NCBI GenBank assembly: GCA_030770425.1
Contig: JASJFT010000270.1
Span: 1-55,375 of the forward strand
Reading direction: 5' to 3'
DNA length: 55,375 nucleotides
Origin: Darksidea phi
Lineage: Eukaryota > Ascomycota > Dothideomycetes > Pleosporales > Lentitheciaceae
A model generated the notes under the pieces. The model was not told where the DNA came from. It saw only the letters and a program-made list of their open reading frames with translations, and ran no database searches. The position numbers were made by a program, and so were the translations under genes. Below, piece by piece: positions 42,098-53,130 of the stretch (positions within the stretch are counted from its first letter, which is position 1; each line of letters begins with the position of its first letter).

Positions 42098-43790
42098 TTA
42101 TTCTGCCAGCACTTTGGTAATATGTACAGGCCAGGAGTGAGGAACGACCGTGAAGTATGCCTTGTATTGCCACTCATTCGTTGGATCCACTTGCTTGATG
42201 TCATAATCTCGGACGAGCGTGGCGGCAATCTTAAAGATTTGCAATAAAGCGAGCTGCTCTCCAGGACATCTATTAAAGCCCAAGCCGAACTTTATATTGT
42301 TAGTTGCTTAAGCATGATTTATATTGAGCATGTGTTTGCTTACCACTAGCCAATGCTTGTACTTCGTATCGATGCCCTCTATAAGCCACCTATCTGGATT
42401 CCATTCTTTACTAGTATTGTTCCAACATTCATTCGATTGCTGCATGACCCTACACAGGGCATAAGCATCGCTGCTACTAAAAAGAAACAGATGGCACTTA
42501 CTGTGGGTTGACCGACAATACGGTTCCCCCTTGAAAATGAGCGTCTCCTATCTTGACACCACCCTTGGGAGCTATGCGAGGGAAGCCAAAAGGACCAGGG
42601 CCAAACATTCGCATGGCTTCGTAGAGACAAGACCTGAGATAGGGGAGGTTGAGCGAGTCTTTATAACTGACTACGCGGGATCGACAATGGCCCTTAGTCT
42701 GCGCGGCTTTGATCTCATTCCTTGCTCGCTCCCACGATTCTGGATGTTGGATCAAGAAGTAGATGCATGCTTGAAGAGCACCTGAACTGGTCAGCAAGAG
42801 TGTTGCCAATAGTGGCAATGGACGTACATGAAACAGTATCAGAACCCGCTGCAACACTGACAGTTGCTTGGGCCTCAACTTCACGATCAGTCAGCTTGTC
42901 TGGATGACTTTGCTGTTCTCTCAGCCAATGGGCAACAATGTCGAAGCGTGCGTCAGGGTTCGCTTTGCGCTTCTCCAAAGCTGCTTTTGAAACAGTGAAC
43001 AGATGACCCATCGGCAACAAGCCTAACCAGGTGATAACGGGATTCGCAACGAAAAGGCGGTGAAACCAGAGATAGTATCCGGCAACGGCCAAATACCTAT
43101 TCAAAGACCTGCTGTTTTGGATTGACCCGCCGATGTCTTCTCCTTTGGTTATGAAACCGAAAGATTTTGAAAAGACAGCTTCGCCTGCGTTGTCAAATGC
43201 AGTGTACGTGAAGAACTTGTCCAGATGCATAGGCTTCCGCGTTTCCGAGTATCTGTTCATCCAATCGAGGAGATGTTCGATGTTAGTATCAAAATGTTCC
43301 TCTGAACGCACAAGATTCGATATTGTGTATCCTGAGATAAAGTGCTTCGACCGCCGGATCTTCTCCTTGGGGTCCAAAGTAGACTGGGGAGTGATGAAGC
43401 GCCAATCTGGCATAGCGAAGACCCGATACCAATTCCCCTAAGTCTCAATAAGCATACATCCATTATTTGAACTGGATCGATGGCCCACAGTGCGCGTACC
43501 TTGCGGAGCAACCCTTGAAGCAGAATGGTAGGTCCATCTGGATGGCTGACGCTCACTTCATTTGGCGCTATACGAACAAAATGACCATATTTTTCGTGTA
43601 GAGCCAGGAGAGTAGTATTGTGATCGCCTTGAAAGATATGATACGCGTGCCAAAGGCGGGTAATAGATGCCCAAAACGGACCCGGCACCTGGGACAGTGA
43701 CGAAAAGTAACGACGGCGTGTGGCGATAGTAATGATAATCAAGAATATTCCTGATATGGCCTGCGCATACGGTAATGTGAAGCCTGCCAT
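42098..43790 (-). CDS. Cytochrome P450 monooxygenase (second)
   Basis: Five exons (43500-43790, 42828-43437, 42502-42781, 42344-42449, 42098-42289) give 492 residues, starting MAGFTLPYAQ. A membrane anchor (ISGIFLIIITIA) is followed by QVPGPFWASIT, YGHFVRIAPNEVSVS, GNWYRVFAMPDWR, an I-helix region with AAGSDTVSC, SCLYEAMRMFGPGPF (ExxR within YEAMR), the WNPDRWL segment, and FGLGFNRCPGEQ with heme Cys437. It belongs to the group common in fungal secondary-metabolite clusters (benzoate-hydroxylase/pisatin-demethylase-like). Unlike the first P450, the I-helix acid/Thr pair is intact. It probably oxygenates the cluster product or a neighbouring pathway's product. Reaction unknown. Confidence 0.9.
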
Positions 43791-44981
43791 GTCTGCAAGC
43801 ACGGAGGTTGCCGGCAGTTTTTCGATTCAACTGACAGGTGAAGAAGTCAAAGAAGGCTGGGTGGCCAATAAAGCATATAGCTACCTTCCAAATGCATGTC
43901 AATCACAGCTTGCCACTCTAAGATGCTTTATTGTGTTCTAAAACTCGGTCTCCGAAGGGTAAGACAGGGCCACCCAACGACAGGATGTTCAGTATACTGT
44001 GGTACCCGGCATAAGTAGTGTACATGGCCCGCGCACCGACAGGGGTCTTTACAATGGAGCCTCTAGCGACAACTACACCATAAAAAAAATTTAAAACATG
44101 CCCTAGAGAGAGATTTTAGAGGAGATTCACTAAATAGCAATTAATTATAGATGTGGTTGTGGGCAAATGCTGATTTTCGGTATGTTACAGACCCCTGCCG
44201 GTGCGCGGGCCATGTACACTACTTATGCCGGGTACCACAGTAGAAGATCAGCTGCAGAGCAGTTCTATCGACTCCAGAGGAGCCTCGAACTCGCGTGCTC
44301 CGGAGTGCCCGAAATCCCAGAGTGTGGGGTGGCACGGAATGCGGCCCCCAATCCGCGCTTCTGGAAGGCGTAGAGGGGCGCGGTCAGCTACCTGATCCGT
44401 GCTCGGGAATGCGACCAGCGAAGATAAGGCAAAGCATTTGCCTGATGGCCCAGCACAGTCGTGCCACCCACCATTTTAATTGCTATCTCCATTTGGGGGG
44501 GGAAATCCGCTGCGTTCCAGTCTCGTTGTTCAGCTTGCGACTCGGGCTGGGTCTGCGACAGGGTTGTAGGGATGTCCTTCGCCGATGCATGCGCGCGAAT
44601 ATGCAAGTGAGATTTGATATCGAAGTGCATCTGTCGCTGCGACAATCACCTGAGGACCCCCGCGAATCTGACTCCGACCTAGCCGTCTGTCTGCTCCAGG
44701 CGTTGCCCCCTAGTTTGGCAGTCATCCTGAATCGCCGGCAAACTAGCAGCAATCACTGTTGGCAGAACCCGAACCGGGCGCATGCAGGCAATATGAGTTC
44801 GCGCGTAACACTAGGAAGGAAAATCACTCAGAGGTCATGGTGAACTCGTGACTTTTGCATTGAACTTTCCGCATACTCTATAGATGTACAAGATAACGGT
44901 GAGTTCGCTAATGCCCAGCGCACATCTGAATTTACAAATAATCCAAGCTCTACAAAAACCTTGTCTTCTGCATGCACTTCA
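43791..44981. other. Intergenic with a MITE; no supported gene
   Basis: Contains the 244-bp element at 43997-44240. The plus-strand open frame at 44295-44843 (182 codons) has no recognisable domain and unconvincing composition, so I do not call it. Confidence 0.5.
43997..44240. mobile_element. MITE with about 52-bp terminal inverted repeats and TA target site
   Basis: CTGTGGTACCCGGCATAAGT begins an inverted repeat of about 52 bases (43997-44048 against 44189-44240) with one mismatch, flanked by TA on both sides (43995-43996 and 44241-44242). The interior of 140 bases is AT-rich and non-coding. The TA target and TIR layout fit a Tc1/mariner-derived MITE. Its ends differ from those of the element at 1785. 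Confidence 0.85.
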
Positions 44982-46353
44982 TTACACAGCTTTGGGATCG
45001 TGGTAGTTCGTACTTGTGGTAGATGGATCACGAAGCTCGATGTAGTCGTGACCAAACTCAGTATCGAAATGCGCACCGGTTACTGCGGCATTGCTTAAGG
45101 GCTTGATGGAGGAGGGGGTAGATCCTGTGAACTCGGTGGATCCACTTTGAGACGCTTTGCTTCTTCCAAATAGGGTAAGTGCTCTCAATGAAGTTTGTGA
45201 GATGCGAGAGAGAGTGGGCTTGAGGTTGACCTCGTAGAAGCGGGGCATCGTAGGCATGCATCCGACGACGATGGTACCGGTGAGTTCGGCAAACCTGTAC
45301 CCTTGTTAGACTTTCTAGACGTAAATGTGATGACTCTTAAGCTTACGTCCAAAGACCGACTTTCGCGATTGCATTTGTCTGATTGGTAACGGTCATGAGC
45401 GGAACGCGGTAGGCTACTCCAGCGGAGGCCATTCCGCAAGTGCTACGACAAAGTTAGCTTCAGAATCTGATGTACCGAAAATTTAAGCTTACATGAATCC
45501 CACAGCAAAGATGGAAATGACACCAAGCTTGCGCTTCAGAGGCATCTGGAGATGCCAAATCGCCCAGATTGGAGTGATGAGAATTCCAAGATCAAGGGCG
45601 AGGTTGATAGTTCCAGCCGACATTATTGCACCATTCTGATCGACACAAGTCCCGTGAAGCGTCGGATTCCAGATCTTCTCCCTCGGTACGCATTGGAAGA
45701 GGAAGACAAAGAAACAGGAAACGTAGTAGATGCCAGTCGCTGCGATGAGGGAGTGAAGGGCCCACCAGACCGGACCTTTGATACCGGGAGGGCAGAAGAT
45801 CCTTTTCAGCTGGATTAGGATGAAGTACTTGGCGCACAGCATTACCGGTCCGTATAGAACTTGGATCACGTTCATCAGCTGTCACAATTAGTATCTATCG
45901 ATATTTTGACTAATATATGTGGCATACGTAGAGGAGATGGGACATATCCTTCGCCCGAATGTTCCAAAGATCGCGAGTGATACCGATGCTTGCGAGATAG
46001 ATGTAGATGGCATTCCATATCAGGAATCCCAGCTGTGTCCAGATTAGCTAGAGTATTACTTGTCGCTTGGCCGGAGTCTACACACCAGTGCTATTATGGC
46101 GACATCTGTGCGCTTGTTAGCGGAGTTGTCAGCCTAGTAGGGCCTTTTTTGACTTACAGTCTTCATGCCTTACATCCTTTAAGATGATCGCTTTGGTGTA
46201 TGATCGTATATACACAGATATGGTCATAATAGCCATGCTTGTAATGCCAACGCCCAGCGTCCATTCGTAATAATCAGGTGGATTCGTGAAGTTCGATTTC
46301 TGACCATCCGGCGGCGTCATGGCCGGAGGCTCGGGAGTAATGGTCATCGGCAT
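44982..46353 (-). CDS. Rhodopsin-domain integral membrane protein (7-TM, fungal type)
   Basis: Six exons (46158-46353, 46086-46105, 45928-46032, 45493-45878, 45347-45442, 44982-45294) give 371 residues. Exon 2 is only 20 bases, yet the frame closes. Hydrophobic segments include WTLGVGITSMAIMTISVYI, the stretch around LGFLIWNAIYIYLASIGIT, a segment around GIYYVSCFFVFLFQCVP, and LALDLGILITPIWAIW. The DLxILxxPIxxIWxLQMP pattern and FAELTGTIVVGCMPTMPRFY near the end are typical of the fungal rhodopsin-domain family seen in many ascomycetes and often inside or near metabolite clusters. The C-terminus is Ser/Thr-rich and cytosolic. Molecular function is not established for the family; a receptor-like or scaffold role is possible. 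Confidence 0.85.
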
Positions 46354-47693
46354 TGTTGTTGCGGGTCTTTTCGATGTCGAACAACACGTTTATTCGAGCA
46401 GGAAGAAGCAATGTAGAGAGAGCGCTAAGCCAATGGGTCTCAAGGCAACTAGTGTCTGAAGTTTTATCAGCGCTGGACGGGACCGAGGAAGGAATGTTAG
46501 ATATTATCTGGGCATATTTCTATTAGCACAACAGTGTTCGAGGGCGTCGCACAAATTAGCTGTACGATCAACCGCGAGTGGCAGGACGTGGCAGCCGCCC
46601 CCCTCGGGAAGTCCGGTCTTCATGCACAATGCAGCCCCAATTACTGTACTTCGCGCGTATTCTGGACCGGGGTTCGGGCGCCTAACGGCGGGAGGAATGG
46701 GAAGCGGGGCGGCGGGAGGAATGGGAAGTGGGGCAGCGGGGCTGCAACCACACAACAGGGATTGAGAAAGTCGGGAAAAATCGAGCCTGTCATTGGCCAG
46801 GTTTATGATATTGGAAAGCCCTCGGAAAACGGGGTTTTTGGTACTTGTTCTCAGAACAAAAAGAGCGGGAGTGCAAAACACTGCGAAAATTGCCACGGCG
46901 GCGCAATTTGGCGTGCTACTGATTATCGTGGAGTGTGTCACATGCAACGGCTAAACATGAAATGCTGTGCCACATAAGCTTACCTGAAATGCACTTCATC
47001 TTATGTGGTCCTTCGGTTTTCTTCTAGGCGATTGGTTCCATGCTAACCCAAGTCAAAGCGGAAATTGCTTGCGGCACAAGGCAGCCATGATATGCAACTC
47101 TGGCATGATTGAATCCTGGACGTGATCATCGACAATATGAACGCTCTGGCCGTAGTCGGGATCCGCTAGGGCACACTCCGAAGATGCATGCACAGCGCCA
47201 CGATGCTTCCCACCTGCGACCCATCAGGTTCATGATCAACATCGGCAGTTGCAACTTTTCAATTCCCCCCAAGCCTTAGCCTCGTACTTCGAATGTTGAA
47301 CCCTGGCTTAGGTTAAGAAAATCGAAGATGGAAAAGTGGATACGCGTACACGCCTGTCTTCGGCGGCGTTGACTGGTGCATGGTGTAGTGGTCAACGGCC
47401 CGTGGTCCAAAAAGACGGGTGTGGCACCGTACTGACTGCGCACTAGCCCCTCACGGCCCTACAGCCAAAAATGCACCATGTGCTCCGAGACTACATTGGG
47501 CAACTATCTGTCTCATAGGGGCTTTGCGCTTCTCCAAAGGCTTCCTTGCCGGTGATATTTACTAGGATTGGCTGCACGAGCATGCCTCTCTGAAGGGGCA
47601 GTGCCTGAAGTGTAAATGGCGAAGGTCACAGCAGATTAATCAGAATGAGTTCAACATCTCACAGCGCTTTGAATCTCGTTGCGCGCGTGCAAG
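46354..47693. other. 1.3-kb intergenic region, no supported gene
   Basis: Overlapping 147-codon open frames on both strands (46504-46977) are low-complexity products of a minisatellite and are not credible genes. The region ends as the leader of the second FAD oxidase. Confidence 0.5.
46686..46733. repeat. 24-bp GC-rich tandem repeat, 2 copies
   Basis: Two units of CGGCGGGAGGAATGGGAAGC followed by GGGG, differing at one base, then a partial third. Confidence 0.8.
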
Positions 47694-49394
47694 ATGAAGT
47701 CACTGACTGTTCTGTCCTTCGTTCTGGGCTTCTTCATTTCTGTCTCGAGCGCATCAGTTCGAGCAGTTAATACAAGCGACGTTGAGTGTCAGAAACTTAA
47801 TACAGAGTATGATTCTGAGATTTTCTTGCCAAATGAGGCGGAATATTTGAATTTGAGCAACGAGAACTGGTAAACCTGTGCCCGGTCAACCCTTCAGTAT
47901 GACGTTCTGACGCACGTAGGTCGGCTACCGCAGTTAAATCTCCAGCTTGCATCTTCAAGCCTGACAATGCCGATGAGCTTGCCAAAGTGGTGAAGCAGCT
48001 TCAGCAGAATAGTATCAAGTTCGCAATCCGATCTGGCGGTCATCTACCATCACCCGGCGCAGCAAACATCGATGATGGAGTTTTGATTGACCTTGGAGGC
48101 TTCAACAAGGTCGACTATGATGCCAAGCAGAATACCGCTACAGTGGGCTCTGGTTTGAGATGGCAGGCGGTATATGAACAGCTCGACCAATTCAATGTGA
48201 CGGTTGTAGGAGGAAGGGTGTTGGAAGTTGGCGTCGGTGGACTCACCTTGGGAAGTACGTTTCCATCAACGATGCATCCCACCAAGCTCCTGAATCCTAA
48301 CGATACTTACGCCTAGCAGGCGGTTTGTCTTACCTCTCTGATATGTATGGTCTCGCCTGCGACAATGTCGTCAACTATGAGGTATGCGTTTCCTCTATCT
48401 TCATTCTGATACACCCGACTTACGTACCGGTAGGTTGTCTTAGGTGACGGAAAGGTTGTCAATGCCAATAGTACGAGTAACGAAGATTTGTTCTGGGCCT
48501 TGAAGGGTGGCGGCAGTAATTTTGGTCCGTCCCCTTATGTAGAGTCGAGTATTCGGGCTTATGTTTCTAGGCATCGTGACAAGATTCACGTTATCGACGT
48601 ATCCTAATCCTCAAGTATGGGGTGGAGTCAAATCGTACACTCTTGAGGACCTGCCCGCGCTCTACAGCGCGATGTACGAGTATCAAACCGTTCCTCAGAA
48701 AGATCCGAAGGCGAACCTCATGATGCAGGGTTATTTTACCACCACATCCGTCGCAATCATTCTCAATATGATCTACTTGGCGCCAGAGGAATCCCCAGCC
48801 GCGTTTGAGCCCTTTTATCACATCAACACGACCTCAGATACAACCAAGATCGCGTCGCTTACCGACTTCCTTACCAGCCAGGGACCGGTCAATTTCCCGC
48901 CGAGAGTTGACTGGAGAGCCACCAGCTTCACCCCCGACAAGAGCCTTTACGATAAGCTGCCCAAGCTTTTGACGGACTCTGCGGCTTTGAAGAAGATCGA
49001 GGGTGTCCAATCGGGGACAGTAGCTTTTGGCATGCAGCCCATCTCTACGAGCGCTATCCAAGCCGGCATTGCTCGTGGCGGAAACGCTTTGGGCTTGCAG
49101 AACGCGAATCAGACTTGGTACGTGATCGATTCAGGCTGGGCTACCGCGAGCGACGACCAGGCGGTGCACGCTGCGACCAAGGACATGGTCGACTCGATCA
49201 AAACTGAAGCAGAGGCCGCCGGGAAACACATACCCTACATCTTTATGAACGACGCAAGCTACGACCAGGACGTTATTGCCGGCTACGGCAAGGAAAATGT
49301 GGCGAAGCTGAGTGCCATTTCGGCTCAGTACGACCCTCACCAGGTCTTCCAGAAACTGGTGCCTGGGGGATTCAAATTACCAAAGTCGCGATAA
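47694..49394 (+). CDS. Secreted-type FAD-linked oxidoreductase (second BBE-like)
   Basis: Five exons (47694-47869, 47920-48254, 48320-48381, 48434-48524, 48571-49394) give 495 residues. The signal peptide [20 protein letters not shown] is clear. The FAD-binding domain shows FAIRSGGH with His100 (covalent flavin site), VTVVGGRV, and [20 protein letters not shown] plus [21 protein letters not shown] and the C-terminal berberine-bridge tail ([31 protein letters not shown]) complete it. It is homologous to the gene at 18569 but clearly diverged and with a different intron pattern, so it is not a recent tandem copy. It is likely a second oxidative step on a shared or neighbouring pathway. Confidence 0.9.
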
Positions 49395-50166
49395 TGCCAT
49401 CACTCGTAGCCTTCTTACGAGCATGGTAGATCTTGTAAGGCGATGTACCTACATAGAGAGGAATGACATTTTGATTCTGCGAGCCATTTTGGAAGCCGCT
49501 GGATGGACTCGATCTGATTGGAAGAGCGAGGCACCTCCAACAGCTTAAAAGTGGGGCCTCGTGGCGCGTACGCGCTCAACAATAAATTTTGAGCAGGGTG
49601 TACAAGGGCGACTCACGAACGGGCTGCCCCCCTCAACTTGGCTGTAGGCCGACATATGATTGGTCAACAGACATCACCTCTCACACAAAAATCTTAGTGG
49701 GACTTGGGAGGGGGGCAGCCCGCACATGAGTCCCCCTTGTAGGTTGGCATGCGGATGCGGCCCACAAATTTCAACTCGCAGCAGATGCGTGTCCAGCATG
49801 TGCTCCCGGCCCCAGGCGCTGATCAGCCCCGGGCGCTGATCAGCCCCGGACGCTAATTCGTTGTGCATCACTGCCAAACCGCCCTATCCTGACCCCATCA
49901 ATACCGGCCCCACCAACCCTCCCCCGACCGACGTCCAGTTATTTCACTGATCACCACACCTCATTTTACCGGAGATTCTCGTGCCACAGGCGCAATATAG
50001 CCATCCCTGCGGCTGCCTTCATTCACCGGTGTCCAATATCGAGAGCCTTGGCGGGAAGCTGCGCCGCCTGCCAAGGCCCTGCTTTTGAATCGTTCCGGGC
50101 CAAGTCTTCCAGTACAACTTATCTAGAGAATCTTCAACCTAGCACAAGTTGCCCAAGTCCAGAGCT
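49395..50166. other. Intergenic, GC-rich leader, no supported gene
   Basis: Contains a short tandem repeat at 49815-49847. Nothing else is recognised. Confidence 0.45.
49815..49847. repeat. GGCGCTGATCAGCCCC, two copies at 17-bp period
   Basis: Two identical 16-base units, each containing the palindrome GCTGATCAGC, separated by one base, with a partial third (GGACGCT). Confidence 0.75.
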
Positions 50167-51209
50167 ATGGCGGGAACCATCATACTCACCGGAGCAAACA
50201 GCTCCCTCGGCATCCCAGCGGCCGAGCATCTTCTCTCATCCTACCCTGACTACACCGCCATCTTCACTGTGAGGAATGCTTCTACGTCCGATACAAACAC
50301 AACCAAGTTGCGCGACACTATTGCTCGCTTCCCCAACGCAAAGGCTACGGTTCACGCACTCGATCTCTCCAGTCTGTCGGCGGTCCACGCTTTTGCCGAC
50401 CAGATCTCCTCTGACGTCTCGAGCGGAAAGTATCCCCCTCTCGCCGCCATCATCGCCAATGCCTACTACTGGAACTTGGTCGGCGACCCGGAAATCACCT
50501 CAGATGGTTTCGACAAGACCTTCGAAGTTGCTCACATTGCACATTCGGCTCTCATTCTTCGACTCATAGGCAGCTTTGGAGAGAAAGGCCGTGTGATCCT
50601 CTTGTCAAGTGACTCACACTGGCCTGGCAAGAACTCGATGGAGAAATATCCTCCTATCATTCCCAGAAATCTAGACGAGTTGATCAAGCCTATATCTGAT
50701 GCGGACAAACAAGGGCGTGGCTACCAGAGGTATGCCACCGCCAAACTGGCCATCACAACATGGTTATATCCCCTCAATAGGTACCTCCAGAAGGTATGTG
50801 AGTACGATTCAGCCTCCACTAGCTTGCTAACTCAATCAAGGATGCATCCCTATCCAAGATCAGCGCCGTTGCCATCAACCCAGGCAACCTCGTTGATTCG
50901 CGCGCCCTAACAAGCAATACTCCAGTCAGCCTACACAGACTGCAACGATTCGTCTTCAAGCCTCTCCTGCCCCTTCTCAAGATCCCAATGGGACCGACTT
51001 TGCGTACTGCTCGCCCCGCCGGTATCGATGTCATCGAGCTTTCCGTCAACCCCAAGTTTGCAGACAAGAGAGGTTTCTACACACTGTTGCGAGAGGACCA
51101 AAGCTCTCCAGACAGTCAAGATGAGGCCAAGCAGGAGGCTCTCTGGAAAAAGACCTTGGAATGGGCGAGGATCACACCAGAGAACACCGCTCTGAAAGCT
51201 GGATTATGA
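50167..51209 (+). CDS. Short-chain dehydrogenase/reductase (3-ketosteroid reductase/ERG27-like)
   Basis: Two exons (50167-50793 and 50841-51209) give 331 residues, starting MAGTIILTGANSSLG. The Rossmann motif TGANSSLG lies at the very N-terminus. IIANAYYWN takes the place of the usual NNAG. VILLSSDSHWPG supplies the Ser, and RYATAKLA gives Tyr-xxx-Lys. The sequence after the splice (NPGNLVDSRAL) is the usual PG motif. It resembles fungal SDRs of the NmrA-distant, WW-oxidoreductase/ERG27-like group with a long C-terminus. Substrate unknown; ketone reduction or alcohol oxidation on the cluster product is possible. Confidence 0.85.
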
Positions 51210-51375
51210 GTCATGGATCGCAGGTTGCTTTTTGAATTTGCCGGGCAAGTTTTTGAAAGGCGTCTATTGCAACTAGTACCATGCCACGAAGCATACCCGA
51301 GCTCCATGTACTTTTTCTAAATGCTAAACCTTAGGGTATGGCTGGGTGATACATCTTCACATCTCAACTCAATTA

Positions 51376-52331
51376 TCATTCTTGCTTTGCTCGATCTGCA
51401 AACCTCTTCAAGAAGGGTGAAGTCTCCATCTTTTTGCATGCCGTCTGCCAGTCCGAAGTCCACTTTCGGTGGAAGGGCTGATAACCCAGAAGGCCTCCTA
51501 TCCACCTCCCCACTACGATACCCGTCAACTGTGCAAGCCTTTCGCTGAACGGAAGCCAGTTCGGGAACGACATGTACGATCCCCCTGCGTCGAACATCTA
51601 CCAACAATTGTGTCAGCCTACCACATACAACAATGTATCCAGAAGAACATCAGTGTCCGTACATTCATAACCTGCACTAGATCCATCTTCTCCCCCCCAA
51701 TCACGACCGCGTCCTGATATCCATACCAGTTCTGGAAGAACACCGTGTCGAGCTTGAAGGCGTCGTTTGTGCTTTCTCCGGACAGCAGAAATCGAGTCGT
51801 CTGCAGTTCTCCGCTCCCCGGTGCTGGGATCAGGGGGTACAACCGGTGGTTCGCCCATGGATGTATAGTGAATTCTCCATCTTCCGGCGTGAGTATGTAT
51901 CCCTTGCCTTGGACCTCGACGCCGAGTTTACCCTCGGTCACCTCGATGTATTCTTCCTGATACGGGTGGAAATGTAGCGGCGGCTTCTCGGCGGATGCGA
52001 GCTTGACAAGGTGCGGGTGGTCGAGGGTGAAGGTCACGTCGAAGTAGAAGGCGCGGTCGTGCGACTGGGAATGAAAATGCGAGACAGTGATGGCGCCTTC
52101 GAATCTGTGGAACAGGAGTATTAGTTCATTGTAGATGACATGCTTTTGGGAAATATTTTGGGCTCTCGGGTTGATTTTGATCCTGATTTTAATTTTGGTG
52201 TAGACGAACAAATCGGAAGAGATATGTACGTAGATATAAATGTAGAGCTAGAAGCTCGGGCGGGTACAGATAGCTTGAGAGACCATGGCTACTTACGCGT
52301 TTATTACCAGGCCAGATTTAGACAACGACAT
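51376..52331 (-). CDS. Cupin-domain protein
   Basis: Three exons (52297-52331, 51663-52104, 51376-51597) give 232 residues, starting MSLSKSGLVINAFEGAITV. The first intron is 192 bp, long for this window, and the second is 65 bp. The cupin barrel carries PPLHFHPYQEEYIEV with a His-x-His...Glu metal-type motif, GKGYILTPEDGEFTIHP and a downstream His (WANHRLYP). The C-terminal exon has LTGIVVGRWIGGLLGY, an amphipathic or membrane-associated segment. Fungal cupins of this form occur in metabolite clusters; proposed roles include isomerisation, cyclisation help or small-molecule binding. No function can be fixed here. It is convergent with the SDR to its left. Confidence 0.8.
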
Positions 52332-53130
52332 GGCTTTGCTTGATGTCTTGGGGACGCTGTCTTCGCGATTTGAGCGGTATGTTACTACAGCTCGAACTGA
52401 CCTTATTTGATCTAGACAGACAGACGCTGTCTGTATGCATACCACCCATGCTTACTGTTATGGCCGCGTTGCAGTGCCTCCTTCCGGCCGCCCTCCACTG
52501 CAGTAGTTGCTGACCGGAAATGATCCATGCATATTAACGGGTACCCCGCAGGAAGGAGCGGTCCGCGGTCATTCGTCACCACAGACCAATCATGCCGTTC
52601 AGCTAAGAGCTTAATAGACAGGCAGACGGACACCTACGGTCTGACAGAGCCTACCCCGCGTGTAGGGCCGACGGACTTGATTGCAATAGAGAGTAAATGT
52701 CGTCGATGGCGGCAACCCGGTGCGAGATTCCAGGTGTATATAAGCCGAATGCAGCTGGGACTGCAGTTGAATCAGCGATCTGCAGCTGGGACTGCAGTTG
52801 AATCAGCGATCTGCACCAAGGCCCCGACGAATGCTTCACGGCATTGGGTACACTATGTGGAGATATACTGTGCTCCGTGTATAATAAGCGTTGTTTTCGC
52901 TGCAATCGTGCGTTCGTCTCCAGCTCGTGCCACGGTGTTAAACCACTCTTCATAAAGAGAAACAGCCAGGCAACCAGCTGGTCAGCCTACTCACTGAAGC
53001 TGTGACGTCGATACGGATTCCTTCCAACCTCCCTGGGTATCATCTCCTACAACAAGAAACAGCACAGCGCAGCGCAGCGCAGCGCAACTGCAAAGCGGAT
53101 ATTGAATCAGAAAGAAACGAATAGCCGGCA
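52332..53130. promoter_or_regulatory. Divergent promoter region, cupin / UbiA prenyltransferase
   Basis: About 800 bases between outward-facing starts. A GTATATAAGC TATA-like sequence lies near 52736-52745, on the plus strand, about 390 bases before the prenyltransferase ATG. A GCGCA simple repeat lies at about 53066-53086. Confidence 0.45.
52751..52812. repeat. Perfect 31-bp tandem duplication
   Basis: The 31 bases starting GCAGCTGGGACTGCAGTTGA at 52751 are repeated exactly at 52782-52812, just downstream of a TATA-like sequence. It is a recent duplication in the promoter or leader of the prenyltransferase. Confidence 0.9.

Noticed and set aside
43791..43802. Starting the second P450 at an upstream in-frame GTG
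   Set aside because: The first ATG is at 43790, immediately before a normal membrane anchor; GTG starts are not expected in fungal nuclear genes.
44295..44843. 182-codon plus-strand open frame
   Set aside because: No recognisable domain; composition is not protein-like; no supporting promoter or introns.
46504..46977. 147-codon open frames on both strands
   Set aside because: Low-complexity Pro/Ala or Gly/Arg products of a 24-bp minisatellite, with no domain.
47380..47396. ATGGTGTAGTGGTCAAC, identical in style to the D-arm/A-box of a eukaryotic tRNA-Glu
   Set aside because: No matching anticodon stem, T-arm (GGTTCGA) or acceptor stem follows, so it is not a tRNA gene. It is at most a chance match or a tiny tRNA-derived relic.
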